A stretch of DNA of 44,499 nt from CAZHPY01 sp964534705 (GCA_964534705.1 CAZHPY010000004.1:1-44499); one strand, 5' to 3'; shown: positions 25,050 through 34,339, counted from the stretch's first letter. Numbers and translations are program-made. Notes: a model not told the origin generated them from the sequence alone.

Positions 25050-25655
25050 TTATTGGCCCCGGGGCTTATTCAGAAGCTTCCAGGGGTTATTCCTGATATC
25101 TGCGGTAAATTCCTCTAAATTCTTATATACTGCGTCATCCGTCAACAGCTTCCCGACAGTCCCTTCACCGTTCTTCAGCCGGGTGACTATTACATTGACC
25201 GAATCCGTAAGGCTGCCGAGCTTTTCGAATATTTTATTCACCGAAGCCGGGTCCTTTCCAGTAAGGATATCTCCTTCATCCAAAAATTTCGAGCCTGTCC
25301 CCGGGGATATCTCCAGATATTTTTCTCCCATAAAACCGAGAGTATTTATAGTCGCGATGGCCTCGCTATCGATCTTGACGTTTTCCTTGATCCATGCGTA
25401 TAGCTGGGCCTTCATCTTCTTTTCCTTTTCATTATAATATATCTTCAGCCCGTCGATCTGGCCAACACCGACACCAGCAAGCCTTACGGGAGCGCTCCCG
25501 CCTATCCCGTCAACAAAGTTAAAGTCTACTTTTATGTGGTAGCCGCGTTTTACCAGATTTATATCCCCTATCGAAAATACGATTATAAATAGTATTGCTA
25601 TGCCGATCATTATGAATATGCCTACCTTTAATTCAAAAACCTTTTCACCGTCCAT
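25050..25655 (-). CDS. mlaD: MCE-domain lipid-binding protein, MlaD type
   Basis: MlaD-type proteins are anchored in the inner membrane and pass phospholipids between the membrane ABC transporter and periplasmic carriers. Residues about 5-30 form a membrane helix (FELKVGIFIMIGIAILFIIVF). The MCE domain follows with GYHIKVDFNFVDGIGGSAPVRLAGVGVGQIDGL and INTLGFMGEKYLEISPG. The C-terminal tail is helical (SLTDSVNVIVTRLKNGEGTVGKLLTDD) and ends in a PWKLLNKP segment common in MCE proteins. The ATG at 25655 sits five bases after GGAGG; a TTG three bases earlier is less likely. It completes mlaE-mlaF-mlaD. Confidence 0.93.
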   Translation of the reverse strand: MDGEKVFELKVGIFIMIGIAILFIIVFSIGDINLVKRGYHIKVDFNFVDGIGGSAPVRLAGVGVGQIDGLKIYYNEKEKKMKAQLYAWIKENVKIDSEAIATINTLGFMGEKYLEISPGTGSKFLDEGDILTGKDPASVNKIFEKLGSLTDSVNVIVTRLKNGEGTVGKLLTDDAVYKNLEEFTADIRNNPWKLLNKPRGQ

Positions 25656-25676
25656 CAATACCTCCGATTTTATTAT

Positions 25677-26444
25677 TTATATTAAATGCGCGAAATCTAT
25701 ACCTTCTGTTATGGGGCCCGCTGCGGCGCCAGTAATAAACTGTTTTACTATAGGATCGTTTGTGTTCTTTATCTGTTCAGGGTTCCCGTCCGCTATTATT
25801 TTTCCATTATAAAGCATAGTTATCCTGTCGCCTATCTTATAGGCGCTCGTCATATCATGCGTAACGGCTATAGATGTAATATTCAGCTTGGAATGCAATT
25901 GCACTATAAGATCGTTTATAGAATCCCCCATTATCGGATCCAGCCCTGTCGTAGGTTCATCGTACAAAATTATCCGCGGCCTCAAAAATATGGCCCTTGC
26001 CAACCCCACGCGTTTTCTCATACCGCCTGATAACTCCGCAGGTTTTTTATCCTCGATACCCTTTAGTCCGACAAGAGCAAGGCATTCTTCAACCCTCTTT
26101 GTGATCTCTTCTTTTGTTGCGCTGGAATGCTCCAGCATGCTGAATCCCACGTTTTCAAGCACGGTAAGAGAATCAAAAAGGGCCGCGCCCTGGAAAAGCA
26201 TACCGAATTTCATCCTTATTTCGTTGAGCTCTTTTTCATCCATGCGCGTGGTATCTTTGCCGTCAATAAGCACATGCCCAGAATCGGGCTTCAGTAACCC
26301 TATTATATGTTTTAACAGGACGCTCTTGCCGCAGCCAGACCGCCCTATTATTACAGTAGTCTCTCCGTCTTTTATATTAAGATTGAGATTGTCCAGGACT
26401 TTATGCCCGCCGAAAGTCTTGGAAACATTTATTATCTCGATCAT
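25677..26444 (-). CDS. mlaF: Mla-type ABC transporter ATP-binding protein
   Basis: This 255-residue ATPase powers lipid transfer with MlaE. The Walker A motif is GRSGCGKSVLLKHIIGL, the Q-loop is in GMLFQGAALFDSLTVLENV, the signature is LSGGMRKRVGLARAI and Walker B is IILYDEPTTGLDP. The H-loop is in IAVTHDMTSAYKIGDR. GAALFDSLTV is characteristic of the MlaF/Ttg2A subfamily. It lies 12 bp after mlaE and 21 bp before mlaD. Confidence 0.95.
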   Translation of the reverse strand: MIEIINVSKTFGGHKVLDNLNLNIKDGETTVIIGRSGCGKSVLLKHIIGLLKPDSGHVLIDGKDTTRMDEKELNEIRMKFGMLFQGAALFDSLTVLENVGFSMLEHSSATKEEITKRVEECLALVGLKGIEDKKPAELSGGMRKRVGLARAIFLRPRIILYDEPTTGLDPIMGDSINDLIVQLHSKLNITSIAVTHDMTSAYKIGDRITMLYNGKIIADGNPEQIKNTNDPIVKQFITGAAAGPITEGIDFAHLI

Positions 26445-26456
26445 GAAAAATACCCT

Positions 26457-27239
26457 TTAAGTAAGGAAGTAAAATAACGCTGTAAAGAAACAGTCTGAAG
26501 CTATTATTAAGATGAAGCTTGTAACAACGCTGGCTGTCGTGGCCTTGCCTACTCCTTCTGCCCCGCCTTCCGTCTTCATGCCTTCAAAACAGGCAACTAT
26601 GCATATTATCATCGCAAAGAACGAGCTTTTTATAAGCCCCGTATAAATATCCTTATATTTAAGGGCCTTCCATGTCATTTTCATATACATGGAATGGCTG
26701 ACATTTAGCTTATGTACGCCTATGAGATATCCACCCAACCCGCCTATAATATCGGAATAAAGCGTTAATATCGGTATCATTATGAGCAGCGCGAGGAACC
26801 TCGGGACTACCAGATATTTTACGGGATTTGTAGCAAGCGTTTCCAGCGCATCGATCTGTTCGGTAACTTTCATAGTGCCTATCTCTGCCGTTATCGACGC
26901 CCCTGTCCTGCCCGCTACTATCAAAGCAGTCAATACAGGGCCCAATTCGCGCGTCATGGAAAGCGCGACTAAAGATGCTATGTACATCTCGGCAGAAAGC
27001 TTCTGCATCTGGTAAGCGCTCTGCAGCGCCAGGACCATACCCGTAAACAAACTTATAAGCGAAACTATCGGGAGACTGTCCACTCCTATCTTAGACATCT
27101 GCTCTACTATGTGGCGTCGCCTTAAAGGCGGTATCGGTATCCAAAAGAGTGTCTCACCCAACAGTATTGCTGTGCCGCCGGCATACCTGACAAATTCGAT
27201 AAAACGCCTGCCTATGACCTGGGCGATATTCTTGAGCAT
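26457..27239 (-). CDS. mlaE: Mla-type ABC transporter permease (MlaE family)
   Basis: This 260-residue polytopic protein is the permease of the lipid transporter. It has the family core QMSKIGVDSLPIVSLISLFTGMVLALQ, ELGPVLTALIVAGRTGASITAEIGTMKVTEQIDALETLA and the terminal SFILIIASDCFFTALFYF helix. About five to six hydrophobic helices are present. It follows the TamB-like gene by 23 bp and a GGGGAG site precedes the ATG. MlaB and MlaC genes are not in the window. Confidence 0.95.
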   Translation of the reverse strand: MLKNIAQVIGRRFIEFVRYAGGTAILLGETLFWIPIPPLRRRHIVEQMSKIGVDSLPIVSLISLFTGMVLALQSAYQMQKLSAEMYIASLVALSMTRELGPVLTALIVAGRTGASITAEIGTMKVTEQIDALETLATNPVKYLVVPRFLALLIMIPILTLYSDIIGGLGGYLIGVHKLNVSHSMYMKMTWKALKYKDIYTGLIKSSFFAMIICIVACFEGMKTEGGAEGVGKATTASVVTSFILIIASDCFFTALFYFLT

Positions 27240-27262
27240 TGCTCTCCCCTTTTAATTGCTTT

Positions 27263-28693
27263 TTAAAATTTATCTTTATGCTCTAAACCGAAAAAATTCT
27301 GGTTATCCCTTATCTTGACTTTCAAGCTGTCATTGGGATGCAGGTTGTACGAAAGCTCGTATTCGTCCCTGTCCCACAGGCTTTCGTCAACCTTATCATC
27401 ATTTACAAATTTTTTGAAGCCTATATCTATATCCCCGGCGATCTTCTTTTGCATCCTGAATTCACGCACATCCTGCCATTTTGATGTATTATATTGATCC
27501 CAGAGTATGGTGTTCTCCCCTTCCGTTATCTTGAGGTTCTCAAAAAAGCTGTCTTTACCTATCCTCGCTAAGTCCATGTATCCGCCAAGAGTGAAGGATC
27601 CGCTTTCACGGGTTATGCGTGAATCGTCTATTGCTATGACCGGCCCATCACCCTTAAGATCGGCGCTCAAAAACTCGAATTTCATATCGCCGACTTTGCC
27701 TTTTTTTATTTCAAGGCGCACTTTGCTCCGGATCTTTTCAAGTGGCCCTTTAAGCTCCCATTTGCTGTTCATTGTCCCCGCAATAAATGACGCATAACGC
27801 GGATTGAATATAGCCAGTATCTGTTCAAGGTTTACATTATCCGTTACGGCTATCGCATCCACCATATACGGCTCTTTAAGCGCAAATTTGCCATTCAGAT
27901 AACATATCTTCCCAAGATCAAGGTCGTTTATTTCAAATATCCCGTTGAACACCCTGTAAGACGCTTTTATGTCATTAAATGGCTTGTAGTTTAAAACAAG
28001 GTTTTTCGCTTCTATCTCTCCTTCGAAGCTCCCTTCCTTATTGCCCGAAAGGTCCCTGGATATGATATTCTTTATTATTGCCTCGCCCGTTATGTCAAAG
28101 TGATGCAGCTTAAGGTGGCTGGCAATTACTCTTAAGATCAGAACGCCGTCCGCCGCAAAATTGCCTTGTATCTTTGCAAGTCCTTCCCGTGGCCTGAGAA
28201 TCACATCGACTATGCCGTTCTTTATCTTGCCGGATATCTCTATCCTGTCCCCGCTGAACAATCTTATATAACCCTTGATCGAAGCATCGTCTATGGCACC
28301 TTCGAGGACTATAAAACCGGCAAGCTCATGGCTCTTTGCCGCAAAATCGATAGCTATATAAGGTTTTGCTGAAAAAAGTCCTGGAAAAATAAAATTCCAT
28401 ACCCTGTAATTTGAAATTATGTTGTCTATCTCGACGATCTTGGAAGGACCGTTGGCTTCTTTTTTGAGTATCTTGACATCCTGGAGCGAGAAAGGCCTTA
28501 TGATCCCTCCTCGTAGCTCGCCTATAGATATATCGATCTTCCTGCTAAAAACATCTTCGATCCTGCCTTCGGCCAGCACCTTGAACTGGGGCGCAAACGC
28601 TTCTATCCTGCTTTCAAAGAACGCAATAAAACTTAAAACCAAAAGTATGACCAAAAGCGCTTTAAAGCGCCTTCTAGCTCTTATGTTTCTCAT
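27263..28693 (-). CDS. Short AsmA/TamB-like envelope protein, probable lipid-bridge component
   Basis: I do not recognise a precise family. An N-terminal membrane anchor (residues about 10-28) is followed by a long region of alternating short beta strands with many lines such as DISIGELRGG, IEISGKIKNGIVDVIL, SFEGEIEAKNLVLNYKPF and WELKGPLEKIRSKVRLEI, the pattern of AsmA/TamB-type beta-taco proteins. The final segment DEYELSYNLHPNDSLKVKI to EHKDKF ends in an aromatic residue, like the outer-membrane-directed end of TamB. At 476 residues it is much shorter than TamB. Its place directly before mlaE-mlaF-mlaD suggests it helps carry lipids across the periplasm. That role is inferred from fold pattern and context. 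Confidence 0.7.
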   Translation of the reverse strand: MRNIRARRRFKALLVILLVLSFIAFFESRIEAFAPQFKVLAEGRIEDVFSRKIDISIGELRGGIIRPFSLQDVKILKKEANGPSKIVEIDNIISNYRVWNFIFPGLFSAKPYIAIDFAAKSHELAGFIVLEGAIDDASIKGYIRLFSGDRIEISGKIKNGIVDVILRPREGLAKIQGNFAADGVLILRVIASHLKLHHFDITGEAIIKNIISRDLSGNKEGSFEGEIEAKNLVLNYKPFNDIKASYRVFNGIFEINDLDLGKICYLNGKFALKEPYMVDAIAVTDNVNLEQILAIFNPRYASFIAGTMNSKWELKGPLEKIRSKVRLEIKKGKVGDMKFEFLSADLKGDGPVIAIDDSRITRESGSFTLGGYMDLARIGKDSFFENLKITEGENTILWDQYNTSKWQDVREFRMQKKIAGDIDIGFKKFVNDDKVDESLWDRDEYELSYNLHPNDSLKVKIRDNQNFFGLEHKDKF

Positions 28694-28700
28694 GACGATT

Positions 28701-31130
28701 TCAAATAGTTGTAAATTCCAGGTGATCGGCCTTAGAGGTTACGCGAATCTTGGCGCCATTTTTATAACTCCCCTTTATGATCTCTTCGGCAAGTGGGTCC
28801 TCCAGGAATCTCTGTATGGTCCGTTTTAAGGGTCTGGCGCCGAATATCTTATCAAATCCGCGCTCTATGAGTAGATCCTTTGCTTCTTTTGTCAATTCTA
28901 TATATATATTCTGGTCCTTCAGGCGAGATTCAACCTCGCTCATCTCCAATTCCACTATTTTTTCCAGATCTTCCCTGGTAAGCGGCCTGAACACGATTAT
29001 ATCATCTACCCTGTTTAAAAACTCGGGCTTAAACACCTTTTTAACCTCTTCGAACAAGCGCCCTTTCATCGTCTGGTATGTAACTTCTTCTTCCTGGGAT
29101 TTAAATCCTATGGAGCCTTGTTTCTTTAATGTCTCAGCGCCTATGTTAGAGGTCATTATTATTATGGTATTTTTAAAATCAACCTTTCTTCCGAACGAAT
29201 CTGTAAGGCGGCCCTCTTCCAGCATCTGCAGCAATATATTAAAAACGTCCGGATGCGCCTTTTCGATCTCATCCAATAGCACTACTGCATAAGGACGGCG
29301 CCTTACCTTTTCGGTCAACTGGCCCCCTTCTTCGTAGCCTACGTACCCCGGAGGCGCTCCTACAAGTCTTGATACGTTGAATTTTTCCATATATTCCGAC
29401 ATATCGATCTGGATCACCGCATCTTCGTCCCCGAACATGAATTCAGCCAACGCCCTGCCGACAAGGGTCTTGCCGACACCGGTAGGGCCCAGGAATACGA
29501 ATGACCCTATCGGCCTGCGCGGATCCTTGATGCCGGCGCGTGAACGCCTGACAGCATGCGCTATGGCGCTTATCGCCTCATCCTGGCCTATAACACGCTT
29601 ATGCAGGCCTTCTTCCATATTAAGGAACTTCACCTGCTCTTTTTCTTCTAATTTTATTATAGGGATGCCTGTCCATTTTGAGACTATAAAAGCAATATCG
29701 TCGTCTGTAACCTTCGGTTCAAATTTACCGCGCGACTCTTTCCACTCTTTCTTGATGCCGCCCAACTCTTCTTTCAGTTTTCGTTCATCATCCCTGAATT
29801 TCGCGGCCTTTTCAAAATCCTGGTTCTTGACACTCTGCTCTTTTTCCTTACGGACAGTCTCCATCTTATCTTCTATATGTTTTACATCCGGCGGCGCAGT
29901 CATCACTGAGAGGCGGGCACGCGCGCCGGCTTCATCGATCAGGTCTATAGCCTTATCCGGGAGATATCTTCCGGTAATGTATCTGTCAGAAAATTTTGCG
30001 GCTGCCTCCACGGCTTCATCTGTAAATTTTACCCTATGATGCGCTTCGTACTTATCGCGAAGCCCCTTTAATATCTCAATTGTTTCGCTTACCGAAGGCG
30101 GCTCGACCATAATAGTCTGGAAACGTCTTTCCAGGGCCGCGTCTTTTTCTATGTGCTTCCTGTATTCATCCAGTGTGGTAGCTCCTATGCATTGTATTTC
30201 ACCGCGCGATAAGGCCGGCTTAAGTATGTTAGATGCGTCGATCGCTCCTTCTGCGCCGCCTGCGCCGACCAAAGTATGGAGTTCGTCAATAAAAACTATT
30301 ATGTCTTCCGATCTTTTTATCTCGTCCATTACCGCCTTGATTCTCTCTTCGAACTGGCCCCTGTATTTTGTACCTGCCACCATTAGCGCAAGGTCCAGTA
30401 TTATTATCCTCTGGTCACGCAATATCTCCGGGACATCGCCTGCCACTATCTTCTGCGCCAGGCCTTCTACGATCGCGGTCTTTCCTACCCCGGCTTCTCC
30501 CAGTAACACAGGATTGTTCTTTGTCCGGCGCGACAGTATCTGTATTACGCGCTCGATCTCATTTTTGCGGCCTATTACAGGGTCTAATTTATTATCCCTT
30601 GCCAATTTTGTGAGGTCCCTGCCGAACGCATCCAGGGCCGGCGTTTTTGCGTGAGATACTTTCTGGCCCATCTCATATCCGGGGATAGAAGAACCCAGAA
30701 GGTTCATCACCTCTTCCCTTACCCTCTCCAGTTCGAGCCCCAGGTTCATCAATACCTGGGAAGCCACGCCTTCGCCTTCCCTTATCAGCCCTAATAAAAG
30801 ATGCTCTGTGCCGATATAATTATGCCCTAAAGCGCGAGCCTCCTCAGTAGCAAGCTCCATGACTTTTTTAGCCTTAGGCGTGAAAGGAAGGTCTCCTGAA
30901 ATTACCGTAGTAGGGCCCGGCTGGACCAGTTTCTCGACCTCTATCCTTATCTTATCCGGCGTAAGGCCAAAGCTTGCCAGCACCGCAGCCGCAACGCCTT
31001 CGCCTTCCCTGACCAATCCAAGAAGTATATGTTCGGTCCCGATATAATCATGGTTGAATCTTTTTGCCTCTTCCTTAGCCAGGAGTATTACTTTTCTTGC
31101 TCTTTCCGTAAACCTGTTAAACATTGCCAT
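28701..31130 (-). CDS. clpC: ATP-dependent Clp protease ATP-binding subunit ClpC
   Basis: ClpC is a Hsp100 unfoldase that feeds proteins to ClpP. The 809 residues comprise two N-terminal Clp-N repeats (FNHDYIGTEHILLGL and LGHNYIGTEHLLLGL), the first AAA+ domain with GEAGVGKTAIVEG, a central UVR motif (QDFEKAAKFRDDERKLKEEL near residue 435), and the second AAA+ domain with GPTGVGKTLVGRAL. The C terminus has FLEDPLAEEII. The UVR-containing linker separates it from ClpA and ClpB and fits adaptor control by McsA/McsB just upstream. GAGGAG precedes the ATG. ClpP is not in the window. Confidence 0.96.
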   Translation of the reverse strand: MAMFNRFTERARKVILLAKEEAKRFNHDYIGTEHILLGLVREGEGVAAAVLASFGLTPDKIRIEVEKLVQPGPTTVISGDLPFTPKAKKVMELATEEARALGHNYIGTEHLLLGLIREGEGVASQVLMNLGLELERVREEVMNLLGSSIPGYEMGQKVSHAKTPALDAFGRDLTKLARDNKLDPVIGRKNEIERVIQILSRRTKNNPVLLGEAGVGKTAIVEGLAQKIVAGDVPEILRDQRIIILDLALMVAGTKYRGQFEERIKAVMDEIKRSEDIIVFIDELHTLVGAGGAEGAIDASNILKPALSRGEIQCIGATTLDEYRKHIEKDAALERRFQTIMVEPPSVSETIEILKGLRDKYEAHHRVKFTDEAVEAAAKFSDRYITGRYLPDKAIDLIDEAGARARLSVMTAPPDVKHIEDKMETVRKEKEQSVKNQDFEKAAKFRDDERKLKEELGGIKKEWKESRGKFEPKVTDDDIAFIVSKWTGIPIIKLEEKEQVKFLNMEEGLHKRVIGQDEAISAIAHAVRRSRAGIKDPRRPIGSFVFLGPTGVGKTLVGRALAEFMFGDEDAVIQIDMSEYMEKFNVSRLVGAPPGYVGYEEGGQLTEKVRRRPYAVVLLDEIEKAHPDVFNILLQMLEEGRLTDSFGRKVDFKNTIIIMTSNIGAETLKKQGSIGFKSQEEEVTYQTMKGRLFEEVKKVFKPEFLNRVDDIIVFRPLTREDLEKIVELEMSEVESRLKDQNIYIELTKEAKDLLIERGFDKIFGARPLKRTIQRFLEDPLAEEIIKGSYKNGAKIRVTSKADHLEFTTI

Positions 31131-31154
31131 TACAGACTCTCCTCATTTATATTC

Positions 31155-32207
31155 TTATTTTAATCTCTCCCTGATCAATTCTGCGCGTTTAATATCGCGC
31201 TCATTCGAACTTAATACCTTGTTTTCCAGTTTTTGAAGATGCGCAGGCTGTGTAAGTATAAGCAGCTCATTGACCATTCTTCTGTCAAGGTTCTTCACGA
31301 TACCCAGGTCCACGCCAAGCCTTATGGCCGAAAGAAGCGCTATCGTTTCATTGCTGGTAATAATATGCGCATTCTTAAGTGTCCCGTATGCGCGCCATAC
31401 CCTGTCAACAAGGGCTTCCTTATTTTTCGCGAGTATTTTTCTTCTTGTCGTTTCTTCGCGTCCTATGATCTGGTTTATGATCCTTTCGATATTATCTATG
31501 ATCTCTTCTTCCGTCCTGCCTAAAGCAAGCTGGTTTGACACCTGGAAAAGATTCCCGCTGGCTTCCGTACCTTCCCCGTATAATCCCCTGATGTTGAGGC
31601 CTAATTTTGCCGTTGCCTGCAGGATCTTCCCTATCTGGCCGGTGAACACAAGGCTCGGCAGGTGAAGCATTATGGAGCCGCGAAGGCCTGTCCCCGTATT
31701 GGTCGGACATGCCGTAAGATATCCCCATTTCGTAGAATAAGCGAACGATAATTTTTTACTGAATTCCGTATCTATCGCGTCGATTATTCTCCAGCACTCC
31801 ATCAGGTTCAGCCCTGATTGGAATATCTGTATCCTCAGATGGTCCTCTTCATTGACCATTATACTTATCATTTCTTTTGAATCGACTATAAGCGCTTTAT
31901 ATTCGACGTCCTTCGTATGCTCGGGGCTCATAAGATGCCGCTCTACGAGAAATAGCCTGTCGACTTCGGATAGGTCCTTAAGTCGCAAAAAAAGCGCGTC
32001 TTTAAGATAGGTTACGGATCTTGCCGCATCAAGCACTACCTTCAATATGTCTTCCCGCTGCGTCCTGTCGGCCCATTGTGAAAATGCCAATTTATCGAGA
32101 TTCCTGGCCAACCTGGTCCTGGAAGACATAACTATATCGGAATTAGGCCCTGTCCCTTTCAACCACTCGCAATCATGCTTTAACAGATCATCCAATTTCA
32201 CGATCAA
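31155..32207 (-). CDS. mcsB: Protein arginine kinase
   Basis: McsB phosphorylates arginine residues, marking proteins for ClpC-ClpP. The 350-residue protein has the ATP:guanido phosphotransferase fold: VMSSRTRLARNLDKLAFSQWAD, NEEDHLRIQIFQSGLNL, the catalytic cysteine region YLTACPTNTGTGLRGSIMLHLP, and the C-terminal RMVNELLILTQPAHLQKL. It overlaps mcsA by four bases and lies 24 bp before clpC, the classic mcsA-mcsB-clpC arrangement. Confidence 0.96.
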   Translation of the reverse strand: MIVKLDDLLKHDCEWLKGTGPNSDIVMSSRTRLARNLDKLAFSQWADRTQREDILKVVLDAARSVTYLKDALFLRLKDLSEVDRLFLVERHLMSPEHTKDVEYKALIVDSKEMISIMVNEEDHLRIQIFQSGLNLMECWRIIDAIDTEFSKKLSFAYSTKWGYLTACPTNTGTGLRGSIMLHLPSLVFTGQIGKILQATAKLGLNIRGLYGEGTEASGNLFQVSNQLALGRTEEEIIDNIERIINQIIGREETTRRKILAKNKEALVDRVWRAYGTLKNAHIITSNETIALLSAIRLGVDLGIVKNLDRRMVNELLILTQPAHLQKLENKVLSSNERDIKRAELIRERLK

Positions 32208-32707
32208 TTTTCCTTTGTTATTTTGTTTTCAAGTTCTTTTATTTTATCCCTCAGCTTAGCGGCCTCTTCAAATTCTTCCATCTGTATCGCCTTCTCGAGC
32301 TGGATCCTGAGATCCTGCAATGTCCTGGTATCCCGGATGGTTTTCCCGCCCTTTAACGGAACCTTGCCTACGTGCCTGTCTGAGCCATGGATCCTCTTCA
32401 ATAAGGGCCCCAGCTCTTTCTTAAAGGCTTCGTAACACTCGCTGCAGCCAAGCCTGCCAAGTTTGCGGAAATTCTGGTATGTCAGGCCGCAATTCGGGCA
32501 TTTTATCGAAATAGCTGTTTCAGGCTCAACGGTCGGACCCATATCGGTAAGGCCCGCCAGGAGCTCGCTAAGGCCGAAATGCTCTTCCATCTCGGCTCCT
32601 TTTTCCCGCGCGCAATCTTCGCATAGGTTCAGTTTTGATACCTGGTCATTAACTATCTCGGTTAAATGAACAGTCGCTTCTTTTTTGCCGCATATATCAC
32701 AGAACAT
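32204..32707 (-). CDS. mcsA: McsB activator McsA (UVR-domain zinc protein)
   Basis: McsA binds metals through CxxC motifs and activates the arginine kinase McsB. The protein has CDICGKKE, LCEDCAREKG, CPNCGLTY and CSECYEAF, followed by a C-terminal UVR motif in LEKAIQMEEFEEAAKLRDKI. I chose the ATG at 32707 (MFCDICG); a GTG at 32716 is in frame and would overlap ilvE by 20 instead of 11 bases. No ctsR repressor gene lies before it, unlike in Firmicutes. Confidence 0.93.
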   Translation of the reverse strand: MFCDICGKKEATVHLTEIVNDQVSKLNLCEDCAREKGAEMEEHFGLSELLAGLTDMGPTVEPETAISIKCPNCGLTYQNFRKLGRLGCSECYEAFKKELGPLLKRIHGSDRHVGKVPLKGGKTIRDTRTLQDLRIQLEKAIQMEEFEEAAKLRDKIKELENKITKEN

Positions 32708-33569
32708 ATCTTTCACCGTCCGTTTTGGTCAATTTTTTAAATTCATCCAGAAGACGCATCGTAATAGGGCCAGGCTTGCCGGCCCCGATCTGTTTCTTGT
32801 CGATCGCTGTTACAGGAATTATCTCAGCGGCCGTACCGGTAAGGAATACCTCGTCTGCATTATACAGGTCTTCGAGCCTCAGCATCTTCTCTTCAAAGCG
32901 CACATTTGCCGACCCCGCCACTTCCAGCACAGCATCTCTTGTTATACCTTCAAGGGCGCCGACATCTGTCGGAGGAGTAATAAGCTTTCCGTCCTTAACC
33001 ATAAATATGTTATCACCCGTACATTCAGCGACATAATCATTATAAGAAAGCATTATCGCTTCTTCTGTGCCTGCCTTGATCGCGTCGATCTTTGCAAGGA
33101 TATTATTAAGATAATTCAATGATTTTATTTTCGGATCAAGGGCCGTTGTAAGATTGCGCCTTGTCTTTGCCGTAACTATTTCCAGCCCATTCCGGTAAAA
33201 CTTTTCCGGATAAAGAGCTATTTTATCTGTAATAATGAAAACGGTTGAAGACTTGCACTTTCTGGGATCGAGCCCAAGGTCGCCCGGCCCTCTTGTCACA
33301 ACGAGACGGATATACGCCCCCTTAAGCTTATTTGCTTTCAGTGTCTTCACAATGGCCTTTTTCATATTGTCTTTGGTCATGGGTATTTTTAACTGGATGG
33401 CTTCGGCAGAGCGATATAGCCTGTCAATATGTTCTTTTAGCCTGAATATCAATCCGTCATAAGACCGTATGCCTTCAAACACACCATCCCCATATAAAAG
33501 GCCGTGATCAAAGACGGAGATAACCGCTTTTTCCTTTTTCACCAGTTTCCCATTAAGATATATAAGCAT
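32697..33569 (-). CDS. ilvE: Branched-chain amino acid aminotransferase (class IV)
   Basis: IlvE transfers the final amino group in valine, leucine and isoleucine synthesis with PLP. The 290-residue protein shows SVFDHGLLYGDGVFEGIRSYDG, VTRGPGDLGLDPRKC, the PLP-lysine region PKIKSLNYLNNILAKI, EAIMLSYNDYVAECTGDNIFMVK and EVFLTGTAAEIIPVTAID. D-amino acid aminotransferase is a close relative, but the SLNYLNN and GTAAEIIPV patterns fit IlvE. It is far from the ilv-leu block at 5-9 kb and is the first gene of the mcsA-mcsB-clpC transcription unit behind its own promoter. Confidence 0.93.
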   Translation of the reverse strand: MLIYLNGKLVKKEKAVISVFDHGLLYGDGVFEGIRSYDGLIFRLKEHIDRLYRSAEAIQLKIPMTKDNMKKAIVKTLKANKLKGAYIRLVVTRGPGDLGLDPRKCKSSTVFIITDKIALYPEKFYRNGLEIVTAKTRRNLTTALDPKIKSLNYLNNILAKIDAIKAGTEEAIMLSYNDYVAECTGDNIFMVKDGKLITPPTDVGALEGITRDAVLEVAGSANVRFEEKMLRLEDLYNADEVFLTGTAAEIIPVTAIDKKQIGAGKPGPITMRLLDEFKKLTKTDGERYVL

Positions 33570-33575
33570 ATATGT

Positions 33576-33624
33576 CCCCTATTTTGAGTATATATAATAT
33601 ATATAATAAATGTGCTGATGTCAA
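33576..33624 (-). promoter_or_regulatory. Sigma70-type promoter and ribosome site of ilvE-mcsAB-clpC
   Basis: On the minus strand TTGACA (33619-33624) is 17 bp from TATATT (33596-33601) within a TA-rich run, and AGGGG (33576-33580) lies six bases before the ilvE ATG. No CtsR-like heptad operator or CIRCE inverted repeat is visible in the 83-bp spacer. Confidence 0.75.
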
Positions 33625-33652
33625 ATGTAATTAGGAATAACAGAAAGGCAGG

Positions 33653-34339
33653 TTATACCAGCTTGCCGTCTTTGAGGTAAATTACGCGGTCAACCTTAGA
33701 AGCGATCCTTTCATCGTGGGATACTATTACCAGGGTGGTATTATTTTTTGACTTTAGTCCAAGTAAGAGCTCGTATATAGATTCGCTGTTCTTTGAATCA
33801 AGATTGCCTGTAGGCTCGTCACAAAGGAGAATGTCAGGCTCATTCACAAGGGCCCTGGCAATAGCCACTCTCTGCGATTCTCCACCGGATAAATGCGAAG
33901 GAAGATGGCTTATCCTATGCTCAAGGCCTACGATCTTTAACAGGTGCCTTGCCTTATCTTCCAGACACTGCCTGGCATTCCTTCTTTCCCGCTTATTTAT
34001 CAAAGCCGGCAGCATGACATTTTCCAGGGCGGTAAATTCCGGCAGTAAATGATAAAACTGGAACACAAACCCTATCCTGCCGTTCCTAACTTCTGCCCTT
34101 TGTTTATCCGCAAGCCTGTACATGTTTGTATCGCCCAGGAACACCTTGCCTGATGTCGGCTTATCCAATCCGCCGAGGATATGCATAAGGGTTGATTTTC
34201 CGGCGCCGGATGGGCCTACCATTGCTACGGAAAGGCCCTTTTTTATCTCAACGCTTACTCCATTAACTGCCCTTACCTCTTTTGTGCCTGTTTTGTATAT
34301 CTTATGCAGGTCTTTTGCCGATAGTAACTGGTCATTCAT
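33653..34339 (-). CDS. lolD: Lipoprotein-releasing ABC transporter ATP-binding protein
   Basis: LolD powers the extraction of outer-membrane lipoproteins from the inner membrane. The 228-residue ATPase has GPSGAGKSTLMHILGGLDKPTSG (Walker A), FVFQFYHLLPEFTALENV (the Q-loop, typical of LolD/MacB), LSGGESQRVAIARAL (signature) and LLCDEPTGNLDS (Walker B). It overlaps lolC by eight bases and is the last gene of the lysS-lolC-lolD unit. MacB-type ATPases are the main alternative, but the permease partner favours Lol. Confidence 0.94.
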   Translation of the reverse strand: MNDQLLSAKDLHKIYKTGTKEVRAVNGVSVEIKKGLSVAMVGPSGAGKSTLMHILGGLDKPTSGKVFLGDTNMYRLADKQRAEVRNGRIGFVFQFYHLLPEFTALENVMLPALINKRERRNARQCLEDKARHLLKIVGLEHRISHLPSHLSGGESQRVAIARALVNEPDILLCDEPTGNLDSKNSESIYELLLGLKSKNNTTLVIVSHDERIASKVDRVIYLKDGKLV

